From Gammaproteobacteria bacterium (lineage in GTDB: Bacteria > Pseudomonadota > Gammaproteobacteria > Steroidobacterales > Steroidobacteraceae): DNA of 48,063 nt. Positions 1-8,694 of the stretch are shown here, piece after piece (within the stretch, counting starts at the first letter, position 1; each line of letters begins with the position of its first letter). Where the stretch lies: contig PKWJ01000044.1 of the NCBI GenBank assembly GCA_003132025.1, positions 102,826 to 150,888 on the forward strand. The letters run 5' to 3'. The position numbers and the translations under genes are program-made. The notes beneath the pieces are model-generated. The model had not been told where the DNA came from, ran no database searches, and saw only the letters and a program-made list of their open reading frames with translations.

Positions 1-43
1 CCTAATATAGTTCGATACCTTCGAGTGCAGCTTGGCAGAGTTC

Positions 44-604
44 ATGGCCAGTCCCGATTCGACCGTGCCCGATTCGACCGCGTCCAAGTCGGCCGCGTCC
101 AAGTCGGCCGCGTCACCGCCGACGGTAGCGCTTGTGGTCGCCATGTCCGACAACGGCGTGATCGGCCGGGGCGGTGCGCTGCCCTGGCATCTGCCGGATG
201 ATCTGAAATACTTCAAGGTGGTGACTTTCGGCAAGCCGGTGCTGATGGGGCGGCGCACCTTCGAGTCGATCGGCAAGCCGCTGCCGGGCCGGCGCAATCT
301 GGTGTTGAGCCGCACCAAGCCGGCCGCCGCGGCCGGCGTCGAATACGTGTCGAGCGTCGCGGAGGCGCGCGCCATGGCGGCGGGAGCGGCGGAACTATGC
401 GTCATCGGCGGCGCCGAGGTATTTGCCCTGGCGCTGCCGCTGGCGACGCGCATCTACCTGACGCGGGTGCACGCGGTGGTGGAGGGCGATGTGTTTTTTC
501 CGCTGCGGGATTTTTCCGGCTGGCGTGAAAGCGATTCAGTGGCGCACCCGGCCGACGCTCGCCATGCCTACGCGATGAGCTTCGTGACCCTGGAGCGCGC
601 CTGA
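44..604 (+). CDS. folA: Dihydrofolate reductase
   Basis: Reduces dihydrofolate to tetrahydrofolate with NADPH in the cytoplasm. From the ATG at 44 the product is 186 aa. The DHFR core starts near residue 24 with VALVVAMSDNGVIG, followed by LPWHLPDDLKYF (substrate-site Asp in the LPDD motif), GRRTFESIGKPLPGR (cofactor loop) and CVIGGAEVF near residue 128. About 22 residues of low-complexity Ser/Ala/Thr/Asp sequence precede the core and are encoded by 15-bp tandem repeats, so the real start is uncertain. A TTG at 32 is a second in-frame choice. In many gammaproteobacteria folA lies beside apaH; here it is about 10 kb from it. It converges with the M23 peptidase gene. Confidence 0.95.
   Translation: MASPDSTVPDSTASKSAASKSAASPPTVALVVAMSDNGVIGRGGALPWHLPDDLKYFKVVTFGKPVLMGRRTFESIGKPLPGRRNLVLSRTKPAAAAGVEYVSSVAEARAMAAGAAELCVIGGAEVFALALPLATRIYLTRVHAVVEGDVFFPLRDFSGWRESDSVAHPADARHAYAMSFVTLERA
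53..114 (+). repeat. 15-bp tandem repeats in the 5' end of folA
   Basis: CCCGATTCGACCG occurs at 53-65 and again at 68-80, a 15-bp period. GCGTCCAAGTCGGCC then occurs at 80-94 and 95-109, followed by a partial third unit at 110-114. The period is a whole number of codons, so the reading frame is kept and the repeats encode alternating DST and ASKSA units in front of the DHFR fold. Confidence 0.85.
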
Positions 605-704
605 GATCGCCTGGACGCGAAGTCGCCGTTCACCCGCACCGCCCGCGCCCGTTCCCGATTCTGCTGGCCGGATGGTCGCTGCTGCTGGCCGTCAGTACGC
701 GTCG

Positions 705-1661
705 TTAGTACGCGGTCAGCAGCATTCCGGTCTGCGCTGTTACCGCGGTCCCGCCGCTGCCGGTGAATTGCACCGGTACCGATTCGGCGCGCTGGCCGGC
801 GTTGCGAATCACGGCGAAATGCAGATGCGGACCGGTGGTCAGGCCGGTGTTGCCGGAATCGGCAATGTACTGCCCGCGGCGCACGCTCTGGCCGGGCTGC
901 ACGCGAATGGATTCCCAGTGCAGGTGGGCGTAGACGCCGATGGTGCCATCGTCGTGCAGGATTTCGACCACGTTGGCCTGATCCAGCAGCGCCATGTCCG
1001 CGGCACCGCGAAAGAAGTCGTGCCGCACGTTGATCACCATGCCTTCGCGGGCGGCGTAAATCGGCGTACCGTCCGGAACCGCCAGGTCCACCGCGTACTC
1101 CGAGTCCGGCGTGGTGTGGGTAATGCGCAGCGGATAGGCCTGCGAGACCTTGTAAGTGGAGCCGAGCGCAAACGGCACGCGATATGGTTCGTGCGGTTGA
1201 TGCGTGGCCCCGGGGGCCCCGAGCACCACGCGCCAGGCGAACTTAAATCCGGAGACACTCGCGCCGTCGAACGGTGCGGTCAGCAGCGCCAGGCGCGAGT
1301 GCGGTTGCAGCACCATATGCGAGCGACCCGGAGCCACGGCCGCGGCGGCGCTGGCCGGCAGCGAGACGTTGCCGGCATTGGCGATCTGCAGCAGGAACTC
1401 CGCCTCACAGGCACACTCGTTGATCGCCAGCAGATTCAGCTGCCCGCCATCGACCTGCTGCTCGACCTCGATACGCGGCGCCTTGACCTCAAGGTCGACG
1501 GTCATCGTTTCGGCTTTGGCGCCTGCAGGCGGCTGGCGGTCGGTGTACACCCACGCGCCGCTGGCATCCCGGTATTTGTACAGCTGCGCATCGACCATGC
1601 CACTGGCGCTGACCAGCGCCAGCGCTATGGTGCATGACACGGCGCGCATCCGGGGCGGCAT
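705..1661 (-). CDS. DUF4124 and M23 peptidase domain protein
   Basis: Predicted secreted murein hydrolase of 318 aa from the ATG at 1661; the ATG at 1649 is an alternative. A hydrophobic signal segment is followed by a DUF4124 module (QLYKYRDASGAWVYTDRQPP) at about residues 26-50. A middle beta-rich region follows, then a C-terminal M23/LytM domain with SEYAVDLAVPDGTPIYAAREG, VYAHLHW and GNTGLTTGPHLHF. The HLHF histidines and the Asp of YAVD are the expected zinc ligands. It starts 10 bp after the stop of another DUF4124 gene, so the two are probably co-transcribed. Whether it is an active endopeptidase or a degenerate activator is not certain; the zinc ligands look intact. Confidence 0.88.
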   Translation of the reverse strand: MPPRMRAVSCTIALALVSASGMVDAQLYKYRDASGAWVYTDRQPPAGAKAETMTVDLEVKAPRIEVEQQVDGGQLNLLAINECACEAEFLLQIANAGNVSLPASAAAAVAPGRSHMVLQPHSRLALLTAPFDGASVSGFKFAWRVVLGAPGATHQPHEPYRVPFALGSTYKVSQAYPLRITHTTPDSEYAVDLAVPDGTPIYAAREGMVINVRHDFFRGAADMALLDQANVVEILHDDGTIGVYAHLHWESIRVQPGQSVRRGQYIADSGNTGLTTGPHLHFAVIRNAGQRAESVPVQFTGSGGTAVTAQTGMLLTAY

Positions 1662-1671
1662 CAGCACTGCT

Positions 1672-2145
1672 CTACTTGCCGCAGGCCTGATCCATCGTCT
1701 GCTTGGCGGTGGCTCGCATGGCGTCAGCCTCCTCGTCCGAGTAGTAGGCGCGGTTGCCATCGGCGTCCACCCGATACAGGCGGTTCACCTGCATGAGGTA
1801 ATTGTAGCGGGTGCGTGCGGAGGTGCAGCGGGCTTCATCCTGCTTGGCTTGCGCGGCCTGCTTACTTGCATCGGCGGCTTCCTGCTTGCTGCGCTGTGCG
1901 AACTCCGCGTCCTCCAGGGCGCGCTGCTTGCCCAGTCGGGCCGCTTCCGCCGCATCCGGCGGTGTGACCGGCACCGATATTTTCTGCGCCGCGGGCGAGG
2001 TGGGGTGATCGGAGTAGACCACGTGGCCGGAGGCATCGACGGTCTTGTAAACCTCATCGCCGTAACCGCGAGCCGTTAGCGCAACGCCGGCCAAAGTGAA
2101 CATCAGGCAGGCACGCCCCAGGTCAATGCATGACGGCCGGTTCAA
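1672..2145 (-). CDS. DUF4124 domain protein with charged helical tail
   Basis: Small exported protein of about 157 aa with no known enzymatic role. A hydrophobic segment (MFTLAGVALTA) is followed by DUF4124 (DEVYKTVDASGHVVYSDHP). Next comes an Ala/Lys/Glu/Gln-rich, probably coiled-coil stretch (about residues 70-115) and a C-terminal part with CTSARTRYNYL. I chose the TTG at 2145: it overlaps the preceding TGA as TTGA and has GAGGG upstream at a usable distance. The ATG at 2103 would start inside the signal segment. It sits between the M3 peptidase and the DUF4124-M23 gene in one leftward unit. Confidence 0.75.
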   Translation of the reverse strand: MNRPSCIDLGRACLMFTLAGVALTARGYGDEVYKTVDASGHVVYSDHPTSPAAQKISVPVTPPDAAEAARLGKQRALEDAEFAQRSKQEAADASKQAAQAKQDEARCTSARTRYNYLMQVNRLYRVDADGNRAYYSDEEADAMRATAKQTMDQACGK

Positions 2146-4295
2146 GGCGTTGCCCTCAGGCCGCGATAGTCGAGCAGCGGGCCGATGTCGGGCGCCCCGC
2201 CATAGAATTCCTCGAACATTTGCTGCGGATCCTCGCTGCGTCCGCGCGCGAGAATCCGTGCGCGCAGATAATCGCCGTTGGCGCGGGTCAGTCCGCCGTG
2301 CTGGTGCAGCCACGCACCGGTATCGCGCGCCAGTACTTCGCTCCACATATAGGCGTAGTAGCCCGCCGAGTAGCCGCCGCCGAAAATGTGAAGGAAATAG
2401 GGCGAGTGATAGCGCGGCGGCACCGGGCCGTAGCCCAGGCCGTGTTGGTTGAGCGCCGTGGATTCGAACTGCATGACCCGGTCCGCCTGCGGCGCCCGCG
2501 CGGCGTCGATGCGATGCCACGACTGGTCGATGCTCGCCGCCGCGAGGTATTCGATGGTGCGGTAGCCTTCGTCGAAATTCTGCGCCGCGACCACCTTGTG
2601 GAGCAGCGCCTGCGGCAGCGGCTCGCCGCTCTGGTAGTGACGCGCAAAATGTGCCAGCACCGCCGGCTCGCGCGCCCACATCTCGTTGAACTGCGACGGG
2701 TATTCGACGAAATCGCGCGGCACATTGGTGCCCGACAGCAACGGGAACTGCACGTTCGACAGCATGCCGTGCAAGGCGTGACCGAATTCGTGAAACATCG
2801 CCGTGACTTCATCGAAGGTCAGCAATGTCGGTGCACCGGCAGGCGGCTGCGGGATATTGAGGTTGTTGCTCACTACCGGCTTCAGCCCCAACAGTCTCGA
2901 TTGCGTGACGTAGTTGTTCATCCACGCGCCGCCCTGCTTGTTGTCGCGGGCGTAGAAATCGACCAGGAACAGCGCCAGCGGCGAGCCATCGGCGTCGAAC
3001 ACTTCGAACACGCGTACGTCCTTCTGATACACCGGCAGATCGTGACGTTCCTTGAACGTCAGGCCGTAGAGCTGCTGGGCGACATAGAACACGCCGTCCT
3101 GCAGGACGCGGTTGAGTTCGAAGTACGGTCGGACCTGCGCGGCGTCGAAATCATAGTTCGCCTTGCGCAGCTGGTCTGAATAAAACTCCCAGTCCCAGGC
3201 TTGCAGCTTGAAGCTTGCGCGATGGCCGGCGGCAGCCTGTGCATCGATCAGTTGCTGCAGCTGTGCCGCGCGCCGCTGCGCCTCCTGCAGCGCCGGGCCC
3301 GCGACCTGCGCCAGCATGCGATCCACCGCCTGCGGGTTGCCGGCGGTCTCATCCTGCAGCACATAGGCGGCATGATTGGGGTAGCCCAGGAGCCGGGCAC
3401 GCTCGGCGCGCAGCCGCACGATCTGCGCTATGACATGGGTGTTGTCGCTGCCGTCGCCGATGGCGCGCGCGGCCGAAGCCTCAAAGATCCGGCGGCGCAG
3501 AGCGCGATCCTGCAACAGCGACAGTGCCGGCTGCATGGTGGTGTTCTGCAGCGCTATCAGCCATTTGCCGGGCAGCCCGCGCGCTGCCGCCGCGTCCGCC
3601 GCGGCGGCGATCTGCGCTGCCGGCAGTCCTTGGAGCTCGGACTGGTGTTCGACCACGACCGCCGCGGCGCGCGAAGCCTTCAGTACATTTTGCCGGAACT
3701 GGGTGGTGAGTGTGGACAGCTGCTGGTTGAAGTCGCGCAGCCGGGTTTTGTCGCCGTCCGACAGCTGCGCGCCGGCACGCACGAACTCGGTGTGATAGCG
3801 CTCCAGTAACTGCAGCGACTCGGGGTCGAGGCTCAACTGCGCGCGCTGCGCGTACAGAACATCGATGCGCGCGAACAGCGCCGCATCGAGGTGGATGGCG
3901 TCGTCGTGCGCACTGAGCAGTGGCGCCATCTCGGTTTCGATCTTCAACATCTCATCGTCGCCGTTGGAGTCGTTGAGATTGAAGAACGCGGTGGTGACCC
4001 GGTTGAGCAGCAGTCCCGAACGCTCGATGGCGACTATCGTATTGGCGAAGGTCGCGCCTTGCGGGTTGTGCGCGATGGCGTCGATCTCCAGGCGCTGCGC
4101 CGACATGCCGTCGATGAAGGCCGGGCGGTAATCGGCGTCGCGGATGCGATCGAACGGCGGCAGCTGGTAGGGCAGGCTGCTCGGCTGCGCAAACGGATTG
4201 ACCGCAGTCATCGCGGCGGGCTGGGCGGCCGCGCAAAACAGCACACCGGAGCTGGCCAGCAACGAGGCCTGGAGCAACCGGCGAGGGAGGTGCAT
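2142..4295 (-). CDS. M3 family metallopeptidase (Dcp-like oligopeptidase)
   Basis: Zinc oligopeptidase of 717 aa, close to the usual 680-720 aa for peptidyl-dipeptidase Dcp and oligopeptidase A. The thimet-family zinc motif HEFGHALHG is at residues 502-510, in the context TFDEVTAMFHEFGH. The C-terminal FGGGYSAGYYAYMWSEVLA block is typical of Dcp/OpdA. The start at 4295 gives a signal peptide (MHLPRRLLQASLLASSG), so a periplasmic enzyme that trims short peptides is likely; E. coli Dcp lacks one. Longer open frame upstream overlaps the YdcF-like gene and is not conserved. The stop overlaps the next gene by TTGA. Confidence 0.93.
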   Translation of the reverse strand: MHLPRRLLQASLLASSGVLFCAAAQPAAMTAVNPFAQPSSLPYQLPPFDRIRDADYRPAFIDGMSAQRLEIDAIAHNPQGATFANTIVAIERSGLLLNRVTTAFFNLNDSNGDDEMLKIETEMAPLLSAHDDAIHLDAALFARIDVLYAQRAQLSLDPESLQLLERYHTEFVRAGAQLSDGDKTRLRDFNQQLSTLTTQFRQNVLKASRAAAVVVEHQSELQGLPAAQIAAAADAAAARGLPGKWLIALQNTTMQPALSLLQDRALRRRIFEASAARAIGDGSDNTHVIAQIVRLRAERARLLGYPNHAAYVLQDETAGNPQAVDRMLAQVAGPALQEAQRRAAQLQQLIDAQAAAGHRASFKLQAWDWEFYSDQLRKANYDFDAAQVRPYFELNRVLQDGVFYVAQQLYGLTFKERHDLPVYQKDVRVFEVFDADGSPLALFLVDFYARDNKQGGAWMNNYVTQSRLLGLKPVVSNNLNIPQPPAGAPTLLTFDEVTAMFHEFGHALHGMLSNVQFPLLSGTNVPRDFVEYPSQFNEMWAREPAVLAHFARHYQSGEPLPQALLHKVVAAQNFDEGYRTIEYLAAASIDQSWHRIDAARAPQADRVMQFESTALNQHGLGYGPVPPRYHSPYFLHIFGGGYSAGYYAYMWSEVLARDTGAWLHQHGGLTRANGDYLRARILARGRSEDPQQMFEEFYGGAPDIGPLLDYRGLRATP

Positions 4296-4356
4296 GCGAT
4301 GGTCTCGAATTCCATAATCTTGCGGCGCCAAGCAGATGGTAGCGCGAAACGGCGGC

Positions 4357-5121
4357 TCAGTGCCGGCGCAAATGTGACAGCGCCAGCAGTTCGCGCACCG
4401 GTTCGCCGAGCAGCTCGTAGGTCGCCAGGTAGGAGCGCAGCAACGCCTGTGCGTCGGGCAGGAAGCGCAGCACACCGAGGTCGCGCTCGGCCCACACGCC
4501 CGCCGGGGCGGGTATCACTTGCAGACCGGTGGCGGCGAATTCGTGCGACGCCCGCCATAGGTGCTCGGCACTGGTCACCAGCACGATGCTCTGCACGCCA
4601 TCGGCGCGCAGCAGTTGCGCCGAATTGCTCGCATTATCGAACGTGTCGTAGGCCCGATCCTCGATCCAGCGTGGCTCGATGGCAAAATTGCGTACCAGCG
4701 AGTCGCGCATGGCGCGCGCCTCGATGCCGTTGCCGGTGACCAGAATCGGCAGGCCGGTGTGGTGCGCGACATAGGCGCCATAGGTAAGCCGCTCGAGCAG
4801 CAGTGGATCGGGCGCCGGGCCGCCATATTCCGGTGCGTAAGTGCGCTGCCCGCCGCCGCCCAGGATGACGATGGCCTGCGCCTGCAGCGGCAGGTTCAGA
4901 TCCAGCGCCGGGTAGTGCTGCGCCGTGCGCGTGAGTACGTCGGCCACTACCGGCAGCGACAGCAACCACAGCGATCCCAGTCCGGTGGCCAGCAGCACCC
5001 TTCCGGCACGCGGCCGGCGGCGCAGCAGCAGGGCGCCGATGATGGCCAGCAGCAGCGGACCCGCAGGCGGCAGGATCAATATGCGCAGCAGCGTCTTGCA
5101 GTGTTTCAGGATTAACAGCAC
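4357..5121 (-). CDS. YdcF/ElyC-like DUF218 membrane protein
   Basis: A 254-aa inner-membrane protein of the SanA/ElyC/YdcF type. Two hydrophobic segments (about residues 8-33 and 40-58) precede a DUF218 domain with AIVILGGG near residue 83, the PDPLLLERL block, LVTGNG near 125, and LVTSAEHLWRA. ElyC in E. coli acts in envelope biogenesis linked to undecaprenyl-phosphate lipid carrier metabolism; the role here is inferred from similarity only. The GTG start at 5121 has GGAG eight bases upstream. It follows kmo by 60 bp on the same strand and may be read through from the kynurenine operon, though its function looks unrelated. Confidence 0.85.
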   Translation of the reverse strand: MLLILKHCKTLLRILILPPAGPLLLAIIGALLLRRRPRAGRVLLATGLGSLWLLSLPVVADVLTRTAQHYPALDLNLPLQAQAIVILGGGGQRTYAPEYGGPAPDPLLLERLTYGAYVAHHTGLPILVTGNGIEARAMRDSLVRNFAIEPRWIEDRAYDTFDNASNSAQLLRADGVQSIVLVTSAEHLWRASHEFAATGLQVIPAPAGVWAERDLGVLRFLPDAQALLRSYLATYELLGEPVRELLALSHLRRH

Positions 5122-5181
5122 GGGTGATGCTCCGATGGGGACGATGGCAGCGTTACATGATTGCCGCGGCGTTGCCAGCCA

Positions 5182-6537
5182 CTACAGGCCTGCGGCATCG
5201 AGCAGGGAGCGCGCGTATGTCAGCGCGGCGGGCTGCAGCGGCTGGTAGCCGTAGCGCGCTGCCAGCGCGTCGAGCAGGCGCTGCTCGGCGGCGCCGCGCC
5301 GCTGCGCCTCGGCGTACGGTATCTCGGGGTGAAACATCACCATCGAATAGCGCGGGATGAAACGGCCGGGAAAGACGCGTTCCAGTTCGGCGGCCAGCCG
5401 CTGGCGCGGCGCGAACAGTGGCGAGCGCACGCCGTCGCGCATTTCGACGTAATTCTCCAGCGCCATTGCCGCAATGGCATCGGTGTCCGGCCGCCGTCCG
5501 CGTTCAAAATTGACCAGCGCGCCCGCGTCCGCCTGGGCGCCCGAGAGTTGCCGATCCAGCAGCCGGCAGTCCTCAAACCCGCAGTTCAGTCCCTGGCCGT
5601 GAAACGGCACGATCGCGTGCGCCGCATCACCCAGCAGCAGTACCCGGCCCGCGGCCTGCCAGCCCTGGCAGTACACCGTGCCGAGCATGCCCTGCGGATG
5701 CAGCGCGAACTGCTGCGTGAGATCTGGCATCGCCGCCGCGGCGTCGGCGAACTGGCGCTGGAAGAATTCATGCACGGCGTCGCCGTTGGTGAGGCGATCG
5801 AAGCCCGGATCACCCGCTCGCGCCAGGAACAGCGTGGCAGTGAAGCTGCGGTCGGTGTTGGGCAGCGCGATCAGCATGCAGCCGCCGCGCGGCCAGATGT
5901 GCAGCGCGTGCGGCTCGAACGCATAGCCCGCTGCGCTGCCGCTCCCGTCGGGCGGAATCCGCAGTTCCTTGTAGTCGTGCGCCAGCGGCCGCTCCTCGAC
6001 GCGGCTGCCCGCGCGCGCGACCAGCGCGGCGCGTACCGCCGAGCCAGCGCCGTCGGCGCCGAGCAGGATCTCAAACGTCTCGCTGCGCGTGCCGCCGCCG
6101 CGCTCCTCGCGCAGCTGCAGCGCGCCACCTTGCGGGTGGACGTCGGTGCAGCGGGTGTCGAAGACGAGCTCGATGTGCGGTGAGCTCGCTGCCGCCTCCA
6201 CCAGGATGCGATTCAGCCGTTCGCGGCTGATCGCATGGATCACCTCGTGCTGGTCCTGGCCGTAGGGCAGCAACTGCAGCGCCGCGTGCTCATCGTGCAG
6301 CATGCGTCCGCGCATGGCGATCATGTGCGGCGCTATGCGGGCCAGTACACCGGCGTGCTCGAGCGCCGCCAGGCCGCGTGCCGCCAGCGCCAGATTGATC
6401 GAGCGGCCGTGTTCCTCCGCCGCCCGACGCGGATCGGGGCGTCGCTCGAGCAGGCGCACGCGCTGGCCGCGGCGGGCGAGCATCAGGCCCATCAGGGCAC
6501 CCACCGGACCGGCGCCGATGATGGTGTAGGTCGGCAT
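5182..6537 (-). CDS. kmo: Kynurenine 3-monooxygenase
   Basis: FAD-dependent hydroxylase converting L-kynurenine to 3-hydroxykynurenine with NADPH and oxygen; 451 aa, matching the family. The N-terminus carries the Rossmann motif IIGAGPVGALMGLML (Gly8, Gly10, Gly13) and the second-glycine region ends in LLERRPDPR. EHGRSINLALAARGL is a KMO signature. The later FAD motif LLLGDAAHAIVPFHGQG is followed by LNCGFEDC. The start at 6537 lies 7 bp after the kynU stop, and the ATG directly precedes the conserved Rossmann strand. It is the last kynurenine gene of the operon. Confidence 0.95.
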   Translation of the reverse strand: MPTYTIIGAGPVGALMGLMLARRGQRVRLLERRPDPRRAAEEHGRSINLALAARGLAALEHAGVLARIAPHMIAMRGRMLHDEHAALQLLPYGQDQHEVIHAISRERLNRILVEAAASSPHIELVFDTRCTDVHPQGGALQLREERGGGTRSETFEILLGADGAGSAVRAALVARAGSRVEERPLAHDYKELRIPPDGSGSAAGYAFEPHALHIWPRGGCMLIALPNTDRSFTATLFLARAGDPGFDRLTNGDAVHEFFQRQFADAAAAMPDLTQQFALHPQGMLGTVYCQGWQAAGRVLLLGDAAHAIVPFHGQGLNCGFEDCRLLDRQLSGAQADAGALVNFERGRRPDTDAIAAMALENYVEMRDGVRSPLFAPRQRLAAELERVFPGRFIPRYSMVMFHPEIPYAEAQRRGAAEQRLLDALAARYGYQPLQPAALTYARSLLDAAGL

Positions 6538-6544
6538 CAGGGGA

Positions 6545-7855
6545 TCAGTGCCGTGGCTGCAGCAGCTCGCACAGCTGCCAGGCGCCGCGCAGCACATCCT
6601 CGAAGCTGTTGTAGAGCGGCACCGGTGCGATACGGATGATGTCCGGTTCGCGCCAGTCGCACACCACGCCGCGCGCCGACAGCCCCTGGAACAGTTCGCG
6701 CCCCTTGGCCGCGCCGCCTGCGATGCGCACCGACAGCTGGCTGCCGCGCTGGCCCGGGTCGGCAGGCGTGATGATCGTCAGCTGCTCGCCGGCAAGCTCG
6801 TTGAGCAATGACGCCAGATAAGCGGTAAGCACCATCGATTTGCGACGCAGCGCCGGCATGCCGACTTCGGCGAACAGCGGCAGCGCGGCCAGCAGTGGCG
6901 CTGCGGAGAAGATCGGCGGATTGCTCAGCGCCCAGGCGGCGGCGCCGCGCGCGGCTAGAAATTGCGGGCTCATCTGGAAGCGCGTGCCCGGATCGTGGCC
7001 CCACCAGCCGGAGAGCCGCGGCAGCTCGCTGCCCGTGCCGTGGCGTTCATGCACAAACGCACCGCCGAGCGCACCGGGCCCGGCGTTCAGGTACTTGTAG
7101 CTGCACCAGACCGCGAAGTCGGCGTCGTCGGCGTGCAGCGCGAGCGGCACGTTGCCGATCGAATGCGCCAGGTCGAAGCCGACCATGCAGCCCGCGCCGT
7201 GCGCCGCGCGCGCGATGCGCTGCAGGTCGAACAGCTGTCCGGTGCGGTACTGCAAGCCGGGCCAGAGCACCAGGGCGACGCGCGCGCCGTCGGTCGCGAT
7301 CCGGGCTTCCACATCCTCGATGCGGATCAAATCCTCCCCGGGCCTGGGCGCCAGTTCGATCAGCTCGTGTTCGGGGTCATATCCATGCCACCCGATCTGC
7401 GAGGCGACCACGTGCCGGTCGGAGGAGAAGGCGCCGGCCTCGATCAGGATCGCGCGGCGGCTGCCGCTGGGCCGATAGAAGCTCGCCAGCAGCAGGTGCA
7501 GGTTGACGCTCAGCGAGTTCATCGCCACCACTTCGTGCGGCAGCGCGCCCGCCAGCGGCGCCAGTAGCGGGGCCAGTCGTTCGGCGTAGCCGGTCCAGGG
7601 CGCGGCCGCATGTTCGTGTCCCAGTACTCCGAGCCGCTCCCAGTCCGAGATCTCCGCCTCGATCATGGCGCGCGCCGCCGTCGGTGCCAGCCCCAGCGAA
7701 TGACCGCAGAAATACAGCAGCGTCCGGCCGTCGGCCGCGCGCGGCAGTGCAAAGCGCCCGCGCAGCCCTGCCAGCGCATCCGCGGCGTCCTGCGAGCGGG
7801 CCCAGTCCAGGCGGCTCTCGAGCGCTGCCGGCCCGTGTCTGGCCTGTGTTTTCAT
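6545..7855 (-). CDS. kynU: Kynureninase
   Basis: PLP enzyme that cleaves 3-hydroxykynurenine to 3-hydroxyanthranilate and alanine; 436 aa. YFCGHSLGLAP near residue 47 is the N-terminal family block. GFDLAHSIGNVP precedes the PLP-binding lysine in CSYKYLNAGPG (Lys254). WWGHDP, matching the family's tryptophan/histidine motif, is also present. The ATG at 7855 overlaps the previous stop as ATGA, showing translational coupling with the cyclase gene. Being next to kmo and the dioxygenase makes 3-hydroxykynurenine the likely physiological substrate. Confidence 0.96.
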   Translation of the reverse strand: MKTQARHGPAALESRLDWARSQDAADALAGLRGRFALPRAADGRTLLYFCGHSLGLAPTAARAMIEAEISDWERLGVLGHEHAAAPWTGYAERLAPLLAPLAGALPHEVVAMNSLSVNLHLLLASFYRPSGSRRAILIEAGAFSSDRHVVASQIGWHGYDPEHELIELAPRPGEDLIRIEDVEARIATDGARVALVLWPGLQYRTGQLFDLQRIARAAHGAGCMVGFDLAHSIGNVPLALHADDADFAVWCSYKYLNAGPGALGGAFVHERHGTGSELPRLSGWWGHDPGTRFQMSPQFLAARGAAAWALSNPPIFSAAPLLAALPLFAEVGMPALRRKSMVLTAYLASLLNELAGEQLTIITPADPGQRGSQLSVRIAGGAAKGRELFQGLSARGVVCDWREPDIIRIAPVPLYNSFEDVLRGAWQLCELLQPRH

Positions 7856-8694
7856 GGCGTGCGCAGTGGATACAGTACCGGCCGCGACGGCACCGCGTCG
7901 CCGCACAGGGCCGGCGACTGCAGCGACAGGAAGTACCAGCCATCGGCGACCGCATCGTCCACAAACGCCAGTTCGGTGATGGTGCTCCTGGGACGCTGGG
8001 CTTCGAGCATCGAGCGGCTGCCGGGCGGCAGTCCGAAGAAGATGCGGTGCGCGGTAAGCTCGCCGCCATCGCTGCTGCGATCCGCAGACGGAACATCGAG
8101 CACCAGGTGATCGATGCCGTGCGCGACCAGCCAGCTTGCCGCTTCGCGTGACAGGAACGGCGCCGTGGCGGCGCGCTGTTCGATGAACTTGTCGTGCTCG
8201 TTGGGCAGCGTGCGTATTACCGCGGCCCGCGCCCGCATGCCCGACGCCGGCGCCGCCGGCCAGGCGCGTTCGATGGCACCACGGGTCAGCAGCAGATCAT
8301 CGGCGCGCGGCGCCGGTGAGCTGCTGTCCGCGCTGTCGCCGGCCAGTTCGGGCTCGATGCTGAGCAGCGCCGCCATCAGCAGGCGCCGCGGAATCAGGTC
8401 CTGCACGTCAACGCGCTCGGCCGTCAGGTGGCCGATGCCTTCGGTATGGGTGCCATTGGCGTGCGGCGTCAGGCTCAGCACACTGACGTTGCAGCTGGCG
8501 CCACAGTCGACACGGCCGCTGAAGTCGCCGACCACCAGCGGCTTGCTGCTGGCGGCCGCGGCGCCGAAGCAGCGCAGCTGCGGACCGACGAATTCCAGCA
8601 CCCGCGCCAGGCTGGCGCCCGCCGCCAGGTCAGCCAGCAGCGTTACCCCATCGATGTGCAGTTGCGCCCACTGCGCGCGTTCATTGCGAGTCAT
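7852..8694 (-). CDS. Cyclase-family protein, probable N-formylkynurenine formamidase
   Basis: Metal-dependent hydrolase of the cyclase/KynB family, 280 aa. The metal-site motif reads HANGTHTEGIGH, a variant of HxGTHxDxPxH with Glu for Asp. HGIDHLVLDVPS and HRIFFG near the C-terminus fit the family. Its place between the 3-hydroxyanthranilate dioxygenase and kynureninase genes suggests it removes the formyl group from N-formylkynurenine. It is longer than classical Pseudomonas KynB (about 213 aa) and belongs to a divergent branch, so the exact reaction is inferred from context. The start overlaps the end of the dioxygenase gene by 14 bp and the stop overlaps kynU as ATGA. Confidence 0.82.
   Translation of the reverse strand: MTRNERAQWAQLHIDGVTLLADLAAGASLARVLEFVGPQLRCFGAAAASSKPLVVGDFSGRVDCGASCNVSVLSLTPHANGTHTEGIGHLTAERVDVQDLIPRRLLMAALLSIEPELAGDSADSSSPAPRADDLLLTRGAIERAWPAAPASGMRARAAVIRTLPNEHDKFIEQRAATAPFLSREAASWLVAHGIDHLVLDVPSADRSSDGGELTAHRIFFGLPPGSRSMLEAQRPRSTITELAFVDDAVADGWYFLSLQSPALCGDAVPSRPVLYPLRTP

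Noticed and set aside
672-3179. Long plus-strand open frames over the M23, DUF4124 and M3 genes
   Set aside because: They are high-GC shadows: low complexity, Arg/Ala/Gly-rich, no family motifs, and fully opposite genes with clear catalytic motifs.
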